Source: Nymphalis io (Eukaryota > Arthropoda > Insecta > Lepidoptera > Nymphalidae). Taken from it: 64,000 nt of DNA. A program made the translations under genes and the position numbers. Every line of letters starts with the position of its first letter. Within the stretch, counting starts at the first letter, position 1. Location of the stretch: contig NC_065891.1 in assembly GCF_905147045.1 (NCBI RefSeq), forward strand, positions 12,533,001-12,597,000, read 5' to 3'. This document shows, one piece after another, positions 1 to 12,404 of the stretch. The notes below the pieces were generated by a model. It was not told the origin of the DNA and did no database searches. It saw nothing but the letters and a program-made list of their open reading frames with translations.

Positions 1-1055
1 TTGATCACCGCGCATTTTTTATTAGTAAGTACTTAACATACGGACACAAGAGATCAAATTAATTGATTGGAACATTACGATTGATACAAGCAAATGTCGG
101 AAGTTGTAACGAATGACGTATTACATAAACGAGACCCTGAGATAACAAATTTACAAGAATTATGATTGTATATAAAACATTGTAATTATATAATTGTTTT
201 CTAACTCATTTAACAATAATTTAAAAACAAATACGCAACGTGATTGCAAGTGCTCACCTCTATATAAAAGGCCAAGTACACTATAAGTTAATATTATTAA
301 GTTAAACGTCATTAAAATCAAAATTTTACAGTACTAAATCATGTTAAGCTAGAAGAATCGACAAGAAAATCTTTTCTACCATTTCAATAACAAAGTTTTG
401 TCAATCAAATGGAATGGAATTTATATATTATATCCTGCCGAAAATTTAACAAATACTCCACGCCGTTATCATCAATCAATTATATTAAGAAATTTGCTTT
501 ATTTATTATTGTATTTGCAATGAATGATTTAAATTAATTAATTAGTATAGTTAAAAAATAAGTTAGTCACAGAAAGACTTATATTTCAATATCTTTGAAA
601 AACAAAGAAATTTAACAAACAAATAAATCTCTATTGGTAATTTTCAATACGTTTAAAACATACTAATTATATTAAAATCATTTTTTGTATGTCTTAAATA
701 ATGAAATATAAGAAAATTAAAGCCACGCTCTCATGAATTTTAATAGCAATACATTTTAATGATATGTACAGTGAAAATAAATTCGTAAAGTAGTCATTTT
801 TTTTATGATTAATTATTTTTGTAACTTACATACGTTAACTCGTTGTTTAAAATCAATTGATATTTTATTAGATATTTGAATTATCACTTTTTAATAATAC
901 GTATTGTGTTACAAAAAAATAATAATATTGTACGATTTATTTTTTAAGTTAATACGTAGCCAGTATCTATCGTATACGTGTATATGTTTTATGTAAGCTG
1001 ATGTTGGTCGATGTTAATTAAAAATGTAGTTGATTTTATAATACTAATATGAGTC
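1..1055. other. AT-rich intergenic DNA
   Basis: No open frame of note, no splice-bounded exon and no recognised repeat was seen on either strand. Composition is strongly AT-rich, with short homopolymer runs. Confidence 0.5.
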
Positions 1056-1106
1056 AATGACTGCTTCGTTGGTCTAGTGCCTGGATACAAATCCTAAGCC
1101 AGTAAA
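1056..1106 (+). mobile_element. Family C SINE head fragment
   Basis: The block matches the tRNA-like head of family C (gactgcttcgttggtctagtg, then a degraded B box near caaatcctaagcc). The body is missing, so this is a solitary head remnant. Confidence 0.55.
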
Positions 1107-1978
1107 TATGCATTAAAATGCCATATACATGCAATTCGCTTCGATTTTTCATTTATTTATGAGCTTATTCGAAACCTAATTTTTCAAACTCGGAAGATAA
1201 TTGAAATCAATCCCACTTTAAATTTATTGACCTTGCAAACTCTATCATAAGCCCGAGGCTTGCCTGGTCGTCGTAGAGATCATGTTTTGATTGCCTATAA
1301 ACCCTTTTTTATGAGATAAAAAATATATATGTTCAAGTTAAAATTCTATTTAAAACAAAATGTATACTGTGTAAGCTTGGTGCAATAAATACGTGTTTAA
1401 ACAGTGGCACGCGTGTTAACGCTTTCACGAGTAATGGCGACTTGCAAACGTATATTAATGTGCCTTACTTTAATTGAGAGAAACAGAATATTCTGTACAT
1501 AATTATAATAAATAAAAAACAAGCCCATTTCTCTACATCGACGATTTTATCGAGATAAAAAAATTGTTTTGCTTATTCTCTTATCCAAAATTTTTTGATA
1601 GGACTACGGCGAGGATTGCTATATTTGTTGGTATTAGCTTTATATAGAGTAGCAATTATAAGTAGTCTATTCAAATTATTTAAGAATAAAATTGCTTACA
1701 ACAAAATCAATAGTAAGTCTACTTTATTGTTTTTATAATTAAAAATGAGAAAAAAAGTAGCAATACAATTTTTTTTAGAACACATTGACTAACACGTCTT
1801 ACGTTAAGGTATCGAGGTTGCGTATACTAAAATATAATTGTAAGTAAAAGAAAAAATAGTTAGGAGTTGATTTCACGACTTTTTTTATTTTTAATAAAAT
1901 AGATGGAGAAATTGATCATGATGGTAAAAAGACAGCATTTTCCATAGACATTATCGGCGTAAGAAATATTTACCACCC
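1107..1978. other. AT-rich intergenic DNA
   Basis: No gene or clear repeat was recognised. The sequence is AT-rich and has no long open frame. Confidence 0.45.
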
Positions 1979-2107
1979 CATTACATCATCTTAGTTCGAA
2001 ACCATTTACCCTTCAAACCGGAACACAACAATACCAAGTACTGCTGTTTTGCGGTAGAATATCTGATGAGTGAATGGTACCTACCGAGACGAGCTTGTAC
2101 CACCATG
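1979..2107 (-). mobile_element. Family B repeat fragment
   Basis: Matches the middle of family B in reverse (cttcaaaccggaacacaac, ctgttttgcggtagaatatc, gatgagtg...cctacc). Both ends are missing. The 60-residue open frame over it is a by-product of the repeat. Confidence 0.75.
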
Positions 2108-2322
2108 TAAAATCTTATTAGTAAAAGTTTATACATATACAGTTTTCTTATCCTTGATACCATATAACTTGTTCTACGTAAAAAGTGATTGATCTATTTG
2201 TTAATATTACTGTATTTTATGAAACAAATCAAAGTTTAAAGGTCAGTAATATAATCATAAAATAATTTAATAGAACGTTTATGCTTTTTTTTAATATAAT
2301 TGTTATCTGAACTGAACTGAAC

Positions 2323-2380
2323 TGAAACAGCCTGTGAATGTCCCACTGCTGGGCTAAAGGCCTCCTCTCCTCATTTTGAA
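2323..2380 (-). mobile_element. Family A SINE 3'-end fragment
   Basis: Contains the family A terminal block (acagcctgtgaatgtccc, actgctgggctaaaggcctc) in reverse orientation, then stops abruptly where the left arm of a long inverted repeat begins. It is preceded by a short (ctgaa)n run. Confidence 0.75.
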
Positions 2381-2532
2381 TTTGCGAACAAACTTTTCCA
2401 TGATTAAAATATGCTAAAATGTTTTGATATTTCTTTCTATTAAATACAAGTTCTCAAAGTATTTACGCATGTATTTGTAATATTATCTTGCTTATATGTT
2501 GACACAGGAATACAAATTAAATAATTTTATAA
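2379..2532 (+). repeat. Long inverted repeat, left arm
   Basis: About 150 bp here are matched in reverse complement at 3543-3697 with only a handful of differences by eye. The arms lie about 1 kb apart. No terminal motif or transposase identifies the element. Confidence 0.85.
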
Positions 2533-3193
2533 TTATTATTCAATATTATTTTATAATTATTCAATGTTATCTATCAAGATTTAATTTAATTTTCCTTGAC
2601 GCTTTTCATTTTATGTAAATTTTAAAAGATAATCGAATAGTATAATGTTTCGAAGCTTAGATTCGATAAATTGATATTCTAACTATTACCAAGCAAGTCA
2701 ATATATATATATAAAACTAATTATTTCTTTTGAAATTAATTAATTAAACTTTAAACCGTTTTATTATTATATTAGTAGAAATAATATTTTTTTATCAAAA
2801 TAAAAAAGTTAAATTTCATTAATCTTATAACATTATCGAAAGTTTATTAAAATTAATATAGAAGATTTTGAAATAAATCATTAAAAAAGACATTGAAGCA
2901 ATTTTTTCTACTTGAGAATATAAAATTTATATAAAAACAACATAATGAATAGATCAGATGAACTTTCATCAGTATCCATTCTTTATATTACAAAGCTGGA
3001 GCGTATGTATGTTTGAACGCGGTAATCTCTGGAATTTGCGGTCCGATTTATATATTATCGTTTACGTTAGCCCAATTATAAAGGAAGGTCATAAGTTGCA
3101 TAACTTATAACTATGGACCCAAAGAAAGTCTAAGCCTAACGTCAACCAATATTTATGAGTAAGAAATACCACGTTTCATTCAAAGTTTGATAA
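2533..3193. other. Spacer between inverted-repeat arms
   Basis: AT-rich sequence without a recognised gene or repeat, apart from a short atatatatat run near 2701. It forms most of the loop between the two arms. Confidence 0.4.
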
Positions 3194-3540
3194 AACAACT
3201 AGTACCGTAACACCGTAACAGCCTGTGAATGTCCCACTTCTGGGCTAAAGGCCTCCTCTCCTCTTTTTGAGGAGAAGGTTTAGAGCTTATTCCACCACGC
3301 TGCTCCAATGCGGGTTGGTAGAATTCACATGTGGCAGAACTTCAGTGAAATTAGACACATGCAGGTTTCCTCACGATGTTTTCCTTCACCGTAAAGCACG
3401 AGATGAATTATAATCACAAATTAAGCACATGAAAATTCAGTGGTGCTTGCCCGGGTTTGAACCCACGATCATCGGTTAAGATTCACGCGTTCTTACCACA
3501 GGGCCATCTCGGCTTGTTATTATAAAATTAACAACTAGTA
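3194..3540 (-). mobile_element. Family A SINE with 11-bp target duplication
   Basis: A near full-length family A copy lies in reverse. It runs from the 3' end (acagcctgtgaatgtccc) to the tRNA-like head, with B box (gtttgaaccc) and A box (gggccatctcgg as its complement). The target duplication aacaactagta flanks it at 3194-3204 and 3530-3540. The right copy abuts the right arm of the long inverted repeat. Confidence 0.9.
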
Positions 3541-3542
3541 TT

Positions 3543-3697
3543 ATTATAAAATTATTTAATTTGTATTCCTGTGTCAACATATAAGCAAGATAATATTACA
3601 AATATATGCGTAAATACTTAGAGAACTTGTATTTAATAGAAAGAAATATCAAAACATTTTAGCATATTTTAATCATGGAAAAGTTTATTCGCAAATT
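3543..3697 (-). repeat. Long inverted repeat, right arm
   Basis: Reverse complement of 2379-2532, including the stretch tgtcaacatataagcaag. It begins immediately after the SINE target duplication. Confidence 0.85.
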
Positions 3698-4097
3698 GCT
3701 TATAATTTATATAAATTTACATTTATGATAACATTTTTTAAAATTAATAATAGAACAATGACTATCAACATTTATCTCTTAAATGAAAACCAAAATAGTT
3801 TTTATAATAGTGGTTTATTTGTGCAACTCTATATTACATACTACTTCGGATAAATGTTTTCCTAAAATTCATCATAGTTTTTATTTTAATCGAATCTTGC
3901 ATATAAACAAACAAAAGCAATTAATTCGAACAATACTCAATTCTAAATTTAAAATTCCTCACGTTATTTCGCTGCCACATTATAATATATCATGTTAGCA
4001 CAGATTAAAAATACATTAAGTTGTCTTTAAACCTTCAAAGTTATTATTCCTATCAAATTTTCATGGAATATATATACAATTAATATATATACAATAA
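3698..4097. other. AT-rich intergenic DNA
   Basis: Contains a 71-codon open frame (3783-3998) with no recognisable motif and AT-driven composition. I regard it as chance. Confidence 0.4.
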
Positions 4098-4428
4098 ATA
4101 CCAATGTATGTAAGTAAGTAACAGCTTGTGAATGTCCCACTGCTGGGCTAAGGCATCCTATCCCTATATATTTTGAGGAGAAGGTTTGGAGCTTATTCCA
4201 CCAAGCTGCTCCAATGCAGGTTGTTGGAATACATATGTGGCAGAATTTCAGTGAAATTAGACACATGCAGGTTTCCTCACAATGTTTTCCTTCACCGTCA
4301 AGCAAGAGATGAATTGTAATCACAAATTAAGGACATGAAATTCAGTGGTCCTTGCCCGGGTTTGAACCTACGATCATCGGTTAAGATTCACGAGTTCTTG
4401 GCCATCTCGGCATCGTATACCAATGTAT
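4098..4428 (-). mobile_element. Family A SINE with 12-bp target duplication
   Basis: Reverse-orientation family A element between direct repeats ataccaatgtat at 4098-4109 and 4417-4428. B box region gtttgaacct is present. The A-box side is partly deleted (gttcttggccatctcggc). Confidence 0.9.
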
Positions 4429-5089
4429 CTTTCAATATATTTGCCTCTCGTTTACACACACGTTCTATAACAATCGGTCTATCCCTTTCATAAATCATAT
4501 TATTTGATAAGTTATCTTTTTGTTTGTTTCAATGAATTCGCTTCGACGATAATAATTAACTTACATCATCTCTTTTACGTTATTTGTAATATTTTTTGAA
4601 TAAAATTGTTACTAAAAATAAGTAAATAAACAAGTTCAACTAGAACTATAAAAATTCTTGACAAAAATAAAGTGACATTATCTCTAACTAATGTTAGAAA
4701 TACGAAGTATTAATATATTATTCCGCAGGATTATTTCATGGTAGAATCACATAGAACAGAGATGTATTCGTGACGACCCGCACGTTGGTGTCAAAATCCA
4801 CATTTATTTACATCTAATAAAGCGATTACTAACAATGTCACAGTGATGGAGATGCATAATGAATATTTACAAACCAAAAGCTCTTTAAACGGCCCATGTG
4901 TTTGTATTATGAAAAACCGTTCACGTTTTATGCAAATACGGAGCGAGCGAGCGAAAACTAGAAAGTTTACACGTACATGAGCGTACACTCACACATCCAA
5001 ACTTAAACGTAACAAAACATTTTTTATATTTTATTATAATTAAATTAATGTTTTTAAAATATCAAATTAAAGTCGAATAGAAAACTCAC
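4429..5089 (-). other. Possible intron 1 of an unidentified gene
   Basis: If the first exon at 5090-5128 is real, this is the start of its intron. It begins with a strong donor (gtgagt read on the - strand). It also holds an octamer-like atgcaaat near 4930 and a gagcgagcgagcg run. No second exon was identified. Confidence 0.3.
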
Positions 5090-5128
5090 CGTCTCTGTCT
5101 CCTCGTTAAGATTATTCTCCCACAACAT
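5090..5128 (-). CDS. Candidate first coding exon of an unidentified gene
   Basis: Read on the - strand, an ATG opens a 13-codon frame (MLWENNLNEETET) that runs directly into a consensus donor, gtgagt, after an acg codon (phase 0). An in-frame stop lies about 40 bases upstream, so this ATG is the first in its frame. Upstream is a locally GC-rich block that stands out from the AT-rich surroundings and looks like a promoter and 5'UTR. The acidic, polar N-terminus cannot be assigned to a family, and later exons were not found in 1-5089, so the gene probably continues beyond the left edge. A chance ATG next to a donor-like site is the alternative. Confidence 0.4.
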
Positions 5129-5560
5129 TTTCAACTCGAACAGTTCGTTCACTTCAATAATAAATGTTTAAACAAGTTAAGATTAATTGTTATAAACGAT
5201 TAGTCCATTTCCGCGCGCTCTATTTACGAGAAAAATTGCATCCCATATATTTATTTAATGGGAAAATTCCCGGTGTGATGTACGCGACTGCTGCCGTGGC
5301 GATATCGGCGTTGTGTGCGCGTGCGCCGGCCGACGAGCATTGACGAGAGGCAGCGATGATGCACGAACCCACCCGACCGAACCGACCTACATTGTTCTAC
5401 TTCGAAACGTTCCGAGCGGTCGAACGTCGATTTTTTCTTCATTTTCCGATGAAATGCTGCCTCTCTGTATAACTAGGCAGTGTAAAAACCGACTCGTTTT
5501 CCTATATATCTTTTTTGTCTCGTTCACGTAGCGCTGTATAAATTTTCACTTTTATTCCTC
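5129..5560 (-). promoter_or_regulatory. GC-rich promoter/5'UTR island
   Basis: About 370 bases with many CpGs (gcgcgtgcgccggccgacg, cgcgcgctc, cgttccgagcggtcgaacg) lie within otherwise AT-rich DNA. They sit just upstream of a candidate first exon on the - strand. A 63-codon frame on the - strand (5251-5442) is rich in Arg and Ser and is probably an upstream ORF or chance. No TATA box was evident. Confidence 0.45.
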
Positions 5561-7365
5561 ACACAGGTATTTTACACACACATTCAGAAAAACACAAATT
5601 TAGAAATCATTCCTGGCGATATATATATATTAATTTATTATAACGTGTAGTTACTTAGCGTTATAAAAATGTTTTAATTGGATAATTTTTCTTTTTTTCC
5701 GGCGATATTATACCTGATATTATTAGACACAGATGAGATAGTAGGTAAAAAAGATTCATAATGAGACATTGAGTTCGTGGATTTAATCAATGATATTTTG
5801 TATTTAAATAATTTTATCATTTACAAATTTATTTTATAAAAAAATCGTTCATCACAAATCCTGCACTATTATGTATTTTTTTTATCTCTTTTCAAGTAAG
5901 CAAAACCTTTCGCCTTATATGTAGGTGACGGTTGTTTTGCATTTTTAGTAGTGCACTGTCAGGAGATAAATAAAAAAATTAAAAATGTATTACATTGATT
6001 TGATTTTTATAGATAGGTAATTAATAATATACTTACTAAATATATTTTTTAATAATGATTTTCTTCAATTCCAGGTTTTTCATAGTCATCTTCAACCTCG
6101 CTTTTAATCCGATAAATAATTTATGTTAATGATAATTCGTACTGATAGTGTATCTAAAGACTCGTCTCTACTCTGAAATTAATTTTCCTCTTCAATGGCA
6201 TGTAGTATAAACATTTCCTCATTCTTCTATAGTTACGGCACTAAATTTTCACTCGGCTAATATTATTAGAGCATTTATATTTTTTGTGGTTTTTTTGCGA
6301 CGTAACATTTCCCTTTCCCTGATAAAAATTTTATGAACTATCTAGTATGAAAATAATAATAAACAAAATGAAATAACAACTATATATATTATGTGCAGTA
6401 GCATATTTATATTAGACTTTATTTTATTTATAACTAAATTCAGATTATCAAATTTTTGGCTACCATAACTTAGGTTGATCGAAAGAACAACCGAAAGACC
6501 GTCGCAGAAACTTGAATATTTCAAGATTAATTTTCTTCTAGGAAAAAATTAAATAATATGTATAACATTTCCATTTATAATTTAAATAATAATGGTCAAT
6601 ATTTGTTAAGGAAAACCAGTTTATTGGAATATTCAAGTTTCTGAGATGGTCTTCTGATAAATGTCAGTCATAATTGAAGCAGAAATAAAATTATAAAAAT
6701 AATATGATGAAATACGACAGATTTAAAAAAAAATACATAATTCTTCAATTCACAATTAGTGCCAGTTTTCTACAAACCCTTATAATTTAGTTGCTTATAA
6801 AATGTGTATATAAAAGTAAGTACTGATTTTTTACCGGTTCTTGTTGTTAAAATCTACAATCTTAAATGTGGTACTTGAAATTAAATTTTACTTTTTTAAA
6901 TTTTTATATAAGATGACGATACAGAAGCTTTTAAATGTCTCGATTAGAAGTAAGCAAATTATTATTTCAGTACGGAAAATTATTAATTTTAAATAAACAT
7001 AATGTTGACAAATTATCGTATTGAGGCTAAAATTACATTTTCATAAATCTTTCTTAACGCTTTTTAGTCTATTGCTTTTCTCAATTAATTTATTTTAGTG
7101 ACGTCGTAGTATCAGCTTATGTTGTAGAAGATATATAGTTATTGAAACTTTTATTGCTTCCGTTTATATACCCCAATACATCCTATAACTAGATAAATAA
7201 CCAATAGTCTACACATTTTGAAACGATATTAAAATTTGATAAGATAGGAGTCACCATATTTGATGACATTTTATACTCCTTAAATCGTTTAAAAGACAAT
7301 GTATGACATTTTACATCAAAAAAAAAAATTAAAACATGTTCAATTGTAAAGTGCGAACACAAATC
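5561..7365. other. AT-rich intergenic DNA
   Basis: No convincing exon, repeat family or RNA gene was seen over 1.8 kb. Short AT microsatellite runs occur. The 60-codon frame near 6342-6524 is AT-driven. Confidence 0.4.
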
Positions 7366-7530
7366 TGTGCAATCACCATTTAATTTTCATGTTTTTAATT
7401 TGTGTTTATAATTCATTTCGTGTTCGAAAACTAAAAATCGTGAGGAAATTAATTCCTTCCACGTGTTTCTTCATCTCTTATTGAAGCTGCTTGTTGAAAT
7501 AAGCTTCAACCCTCAGAAGGAAGAGTGAGA
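7366..7530 (+). mobile_element. Degraded family A SINE body
   Basis: Recognisable pieces appear in family A order: ttttcatg...ttaatttgtgtttataattca, then tcgtgaggaaa, then ataagcttcaaccctca. The head and 3' end are gone, so this is an old copy. Confidence 0.5.
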
Positions 7531-7984
7531 TTTTGTTAAAAACCATTTAGCCAAATCAAACCAATCCCAAAATTTACACATATCTTTAAAATTATAGTAA
7601 TAATAAACTTAATCCCTTAAAATATATTACAACATGATTATAATTTATGGAAATTTCGTAAGTTCGGAACCTTTATTCAATATGTCCTAACCTTTAATCC
7701 TATAGTCCAAGACGAGTTACAATTATACTTATATTCTATGCAATTACAAAGTACGGTTGAAGTAAATCAAGCTAGTCAAGTTAAATCGCAACTAAAACCT
7801 TCTGATCAATAAATTAATATTAAATATACGGCATAACTATTTTCATATCAGCTATAAATTTCAAAATTTACCACTCAATAAAGTGGGGATTACGCTGGTA
7901 GGTAACGATTTATGTTAGTAACGTTTCTAGTACCTACAAATAATATTTAATGCTAAATAAAAGCTATATATATATATATAATAG

Positions 7985-8405
7985 CAATAGTCCTCCAGAC
8001 ATTTCGGCAACGGCGGCCAATTTCAAGAGATATTAGCCAACTGCGCAGGTGCACTCTATATATCCTAACACACATAATTCAATGGGACGACAATCCGATA
8101 CGACCGGAAAGAGTTCAGGCGACGGATTTACGTGCTTTCCTAGGCACGAGAATGTACACACTTTTAAACCCGGACTGCTATTGAGAATTTTCGACTCCAA
8201 TTGAGAATTCTGTTTCCAAGAATTTCTCCACAAAATCAATCTGTTACAAACCATAAAATTTAAGATGTTATATCCCCTGTGCCCGTAATTAGCTAACTTA
8301 TTCTTGAGACCATATTCATGCATGCACAAACGTCTGTCCTGGGGAATCGAACCCACAACCTTCGGCGTCAAAGGCAAGTATCTACCAACCACGCCAACCG
8401 GCTCG
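7985..8405 (-). mobile_element. Mosaic repeat: C body, B piece, D head
   Basis: 7985-8185 matches the family C body in reverse (gtcctccagacatttcggc, agagatattagccaactgcg, cgaccggaaagagttcaggc). About 8263-8300 resembles family B (gatgttatatcccctgtgcc). 8335-8405 is a family D tRNA-like head in reverse (ggaatcgaacccacaacctt, then accacgccaaccggctcgtc). Three families therefore lie in the order of a single SINE. This is either a chimeric element or serial insertions with deletion. Confidence 0.65.
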
Positions 8406-9420
8406 TCAGTTATTTATTGATAGACAAAGCTTTGCTTAGTCAATGTTAATATTTATAAGGAAAACGGAACATTAATTATATAGACACCGGTGCCTTGACC
8501 CATTTATATAATCTTGTTAAATGAGTTAGACCTTTCTATTTCATGACACATTTTATATAATATACTATTTAACCTTAAGCTTATATACTTAATCACACAT
8601 TTAGTTACAATAGGTTACGAAATTATATTCAATAATGACTAAGCTTCCTACTTGAGTCTAAACGTAAAATGATAAAATTCAAGACCAATGAAAAGAAACG
8701 ATTCAGTGATCCAGTGGACAGAAAAGATTCTAACCAAATGCAGGTTTAAATTCGGCCTTTAAATCTTAGACAATTAAGCTCATTTCTTTATTTCGGGATT
8801 ATGCAACTTGCAAAAATTACGATTATATAGAATTGACTACTCAACATCTATAATAAAATTGAATGCTAAATTATACTAAATATCAGAATCTAGCTGGCAA
8901 ATTTAAAAATAGAAACTATTTTTGTTCGGTAGCCTATTAATTTTGAAAAGTTATATATAACATATTGCTTTGACCCTCAAGAGCGGACCAATAACAGTAT
9001 CTTATGCATATAGTAATTCACAAAATTAAGCACATATGATGTGACGGAAGAAGAAAATAGAAAATCTAATTAATTCATGAAATGACAAAATAATTACAAA
9101 AATAAAATATATATTTCTAAAAAAAACCCAACAGTCATTTCATAAGCAACATGGAAAATTTAAAGAGAGATAATTTTGCACACCTGAGTCTTATTTCTTT
9201 TGCAATCAGTTCTCATTTCATGAATCATTAATTCATAAACTATTACGGTCATAACGAAGTAATTACACAGTTAGGCAAGATAATGCCCGCGGTTACAGTT
9301 GTCGGGAAAACCCACTATGCAATAATTTCGCTTTATAATAAAAGCTTAATTTAATTTGCAAGGTTAATTTTATAATAAAATCGTTGTTCACGACTTTGGT
9401 TGCATACTGCGTTGATTAAT
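8406..9420. other. AT-rich intergenic DNA
   Basis: No feature recognised beyond simple AT-rich tracts. Confidence 0.4.
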
Positions 9421-9712
9421 CGAAGCAACTCAGTGGAACTCGTGGATCTTAACCGAAAGTTTAAGCCCAGTCAAGCTCTACTGAATTTTCATATTTTTAA
9501 TATATGTTTATAATTCATCTTGTGCTTGGTGGTCGAAGCATAGACTATTCTATCGTGAGATGTTATATCGGATGTAATAATTATACTTGCAGAAGAGTAT
9601 ATTCCTACGATACTATATAATATAAGAGTAAAGAGCTTTATGGAAAAGTATATAATTATGTTGCTTCTCTTTTAAATAGCCTTTTGCCCAGCAGTGGCAC
9701 ATTTATGGCACT
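9421..9712 (+). mobile_element. Degraded family A SINE
   Basis: Matches run in family A order: ctcagtgg, tggatcttaaccga, ctactgaattttcat, tgtttataattcatcttgtg, and the terminal ttttgcccagcagtggcaca. Internal parts are replaced or deleted. Confidence 0.5.
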
Positions 9713-10084
9713 TTTTACCAAGTGCTTTCAAGTTTTTAATAATAAATAAAGAACACTTCTATTTTATGACGTAAGAATGAAATCTCGATTTTAGATGATT
9801 TAGCTATCATCCAGTTTGATTTAATTTAATTCAATGAATCCTTCGCATATTCTCCCTCCTAACTCGCAGCGTGAATAAATTTCATTATTATAAAATGCAT
9901 TATATGTATAACCAAAGACAATAAGTAAACAATAAAATAAATTTAGTAGCAGCAACGATTTTACTCTTTCTCTTTCTGCTCTTCGGATCGATTTTGAAGA
10001 GGAAGGCCAATCTCAACTGTGACTACTAAAAAAACTGAACTATGCTTAAAACTATAAATATGCACGTAATTATAGTACATTCGT
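9713..10084. other. AT-rich intergenic DNA
   Basis: No gene or known repeat seen. Confidence 0.35.
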
Positions 10085-10285
10085 GGATTTGCTAGCAGAT
10101 ATGCTGCACTCTCTTTGCCTTGCTCTCATACTCCGTGGACAGGCTTTAATTACTTTCCGAGGTACGAGAGAGCAAACTCTACCAACTAGTGGGAATTTTT
10201 TGACAGAAAAATCCATTTAATATTTACTGGTTCTACCCAAGGTTGGAATCTGACTTCAGGATCTGCTACCTCATAGGATCATCAC
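10085..10285 (-). mobile_element. Degraded family C-like SINE
   Basis: Weak resemblance to family C in reverse: a ctttccgaggtacgagagag block, then ttttttgacagaaaaatcc, then a damaged tRNA-like head with tctgctacctcatag. Identity is low. Confidence 0.35.
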
Positions 10286-10776
10286 TATCATCACACTAAC
10301 GAGAAGTAAATTCCCTTTACCAGATATTCAAAGAAACAAAAATAAGTATTGTTAAATAAAAAACTGTTAAAATCACCAACTCACGCTTCTGCGTAAAACG
10401 AATAAACGGAACGTTTTCATTTTAAAACCATTCTAAGCCATTTAAGCCATTTTTAATACAGTCTACTATATATGAAAATAAATAAAAAAAGGGCACAAAG
10501 TATAAAAAGGTGGACTTTTTGTAACTAAATTGTAAAGACAGCAGACGCCGACAAACCACACCATAAAAAGGCTTACGTAAATGATCAGTGTTATAAAAAG
10601 CATTTTAAATTTCGAAAGTGGTCAAAGTTCGTAATGAAACAATTATGATATTTTATTGAAGAAATCATTAACGAGAATATTTTATTTAATAAATTATTAA
10701 TCATTACTTATACGAGTATACTTGTATTGGCCATATAGATATTTTTTGGTATGGTTTTCATGTTGGTACAGTCAGC
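10286..10776. other. AT-rich intergenic DNA
   Basis: No feature recognised. Confidence 0.35.
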
Positions 10777-10990
10777 CATGATGGTCCAGTGGTTACTTTA
10801 CGTGAATCTTAACCGATTATTTAGAGTTTAAGCCTGGGCAAACACCACTGAATTTTTATGTACTTATTTGACATGTAAGCATATGACCTGCGGTGGATGA
10901 AAATCCACCAACTCGAATTGGAACAGCATGGTGTAGTGAGCTCTAAACCTTCCTCAAAAAGGAGAGGAGACCTTAGCCCAGCTGAGCTCC
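10777..10990 (+). mobile_element. Degraded family A SINE
   Basis: Head (gatggtccagtgg, tgaatcttaaccgat), degraded B box (agtttaagcctggg), caccactgaatttttatg, and the 3' body (aaccttcctcaaaaaggaga, ccttagcccagct) are in the right order. The middle is deleted. Confidence 0.7.
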
Positions 10991-11606
10991 ATTCGCTTCC
11001 GCCGGTTTTTGTTAGGTCTGAAATAATCTTTGCGAACGTGTGGCAGTTTGACAATCAATAAGTAAGTGTATTATTTCATATTCATTAAAGATTAAGACAT
11101 TAACCAGGTTTTTTTTTTTAAATGATTCTATTTATAATTGTGTAACATTTATCTCAATTTATAACCAAAATAATATTGATATCATCGATTATCACTTCGC
11201 TGACAGTATGTTGATATCGCCTTGATATTAATAAAAAAAATAGATTTTAATTTTAAAGGGCAAATGTGGAAAGGTTGTAACGGAAAGGTTTCAATGATGG
11301 ATTATTTATTTCTAACGATCATCTTATAAATATATTGTAAACAAAAACAATAAGGTTTTTTGTTTTACATAAAATGCTGAAGTTGTCAATAAAACTCATA
11401 TTAGTATGTTTCTATTGTTAAATTAAATCTAATGAAAACATTTTTATTCAAATAAAATTTTATATGTATTATTGAATCAGCAAGCCTTTGGATGTGGATT
11501 TTACCAAGAAGAACTATTGTTTGTCAAATTGAAAGTACCACTGATTCTCAAAAGAAATACACTGACCTGAGAAGAAGTGATGAAACAAAACTTAGCAGAT
11601 CCATGT
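10991..11606. other. AT-rich intergenic DNA
   Basis: No gene or recognised repeat. Confidence 0.35.
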
Positions 11607-11850
11607 ATGTTTCTCATTTAGTGGCTTAATGCCAGCCCGTGTGAGTTAGTACCACCCAGTCATTACTTATTCTACAGCTAAACAGCAATACTCTTGTTTG
11701 TTTGGTTGAATTCCACTCCGTAGGGTGGGTGAACTATACGCGCAAGGGAATGATTAACATTTCTTACGGCGCCACTGTATATGTGCGGTGGTGACCACTT
11801 ACCATCAAATGGTTCATCTTCCGTTAACCTACAAATATTATAAAATTTTA
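11607..11850 (+). mobile_element. Degraded family B repeat
   Basis: Contains the family B landmarks gagttagtaccacccagtca, ctacagctaaacagcaatac, aacatttcttacggcgcca and ggtgaccacttaccatcaaa, with many substitutions and no intact tail. Confidence 0.65.
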
Positions 11851-12169
11851 TTCTATCTATTATATAAAAAAGAATATTAAATGCTAAAACAAAATTATTG
11901 TATTTGATATCAATATATTATACATAAATTATTTTACCATGTACTGAATGCCCTTAACATTAACAGTACTTGAATGTAACTACTGTACGTATGAGTGGGT
12001 GTTTAAATCATACGCACACGGAACATTTGTTGTTTGTTTATCAAATTTATTCTAAGAAGTGTCAACATCGTGTATTAAAGTGAATATTTGTTACAAGTTA
12101 TCCTGTGATAGATCGACATGTGAGATAAAATTGACTTGACCACTACTACGGAACTTTTATTTTAGGTAA

Positions 12170-12330
12170 GGTATGTTGGTGTTAGGAGGACGAGTTACTA
12201 TAAAAGAGTAGCCTTTGCCCTTCTTTGGGGTTCAAGCTTGCTTCATACCAAAAATCTTTAAAATCGGTTCAGTGTTCTATCGTGAAAGCGTAACATACAG
12301 AGTTACTTTCGCATTTATAATTAGAATGGA
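12170..12330 (-). repeat. Dispersed repeat with gcgaaagt-type end
   Basis: In reverse this reads as attataaatgcgaaagtaac, then ctctgtatgttacgc and tttcacgatagaacactgaa. I recall this block as common in lepidopteran genomes. A related piece begins near 12900. Confidence 0.45.
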
Positions 12331-12404
12331 TTAAGTGTATAAGAAGAATAGATCAATTTGAGGGAAACACTGAAATATGAACTAAATTTAAATTTTATGA
12401 ATAT

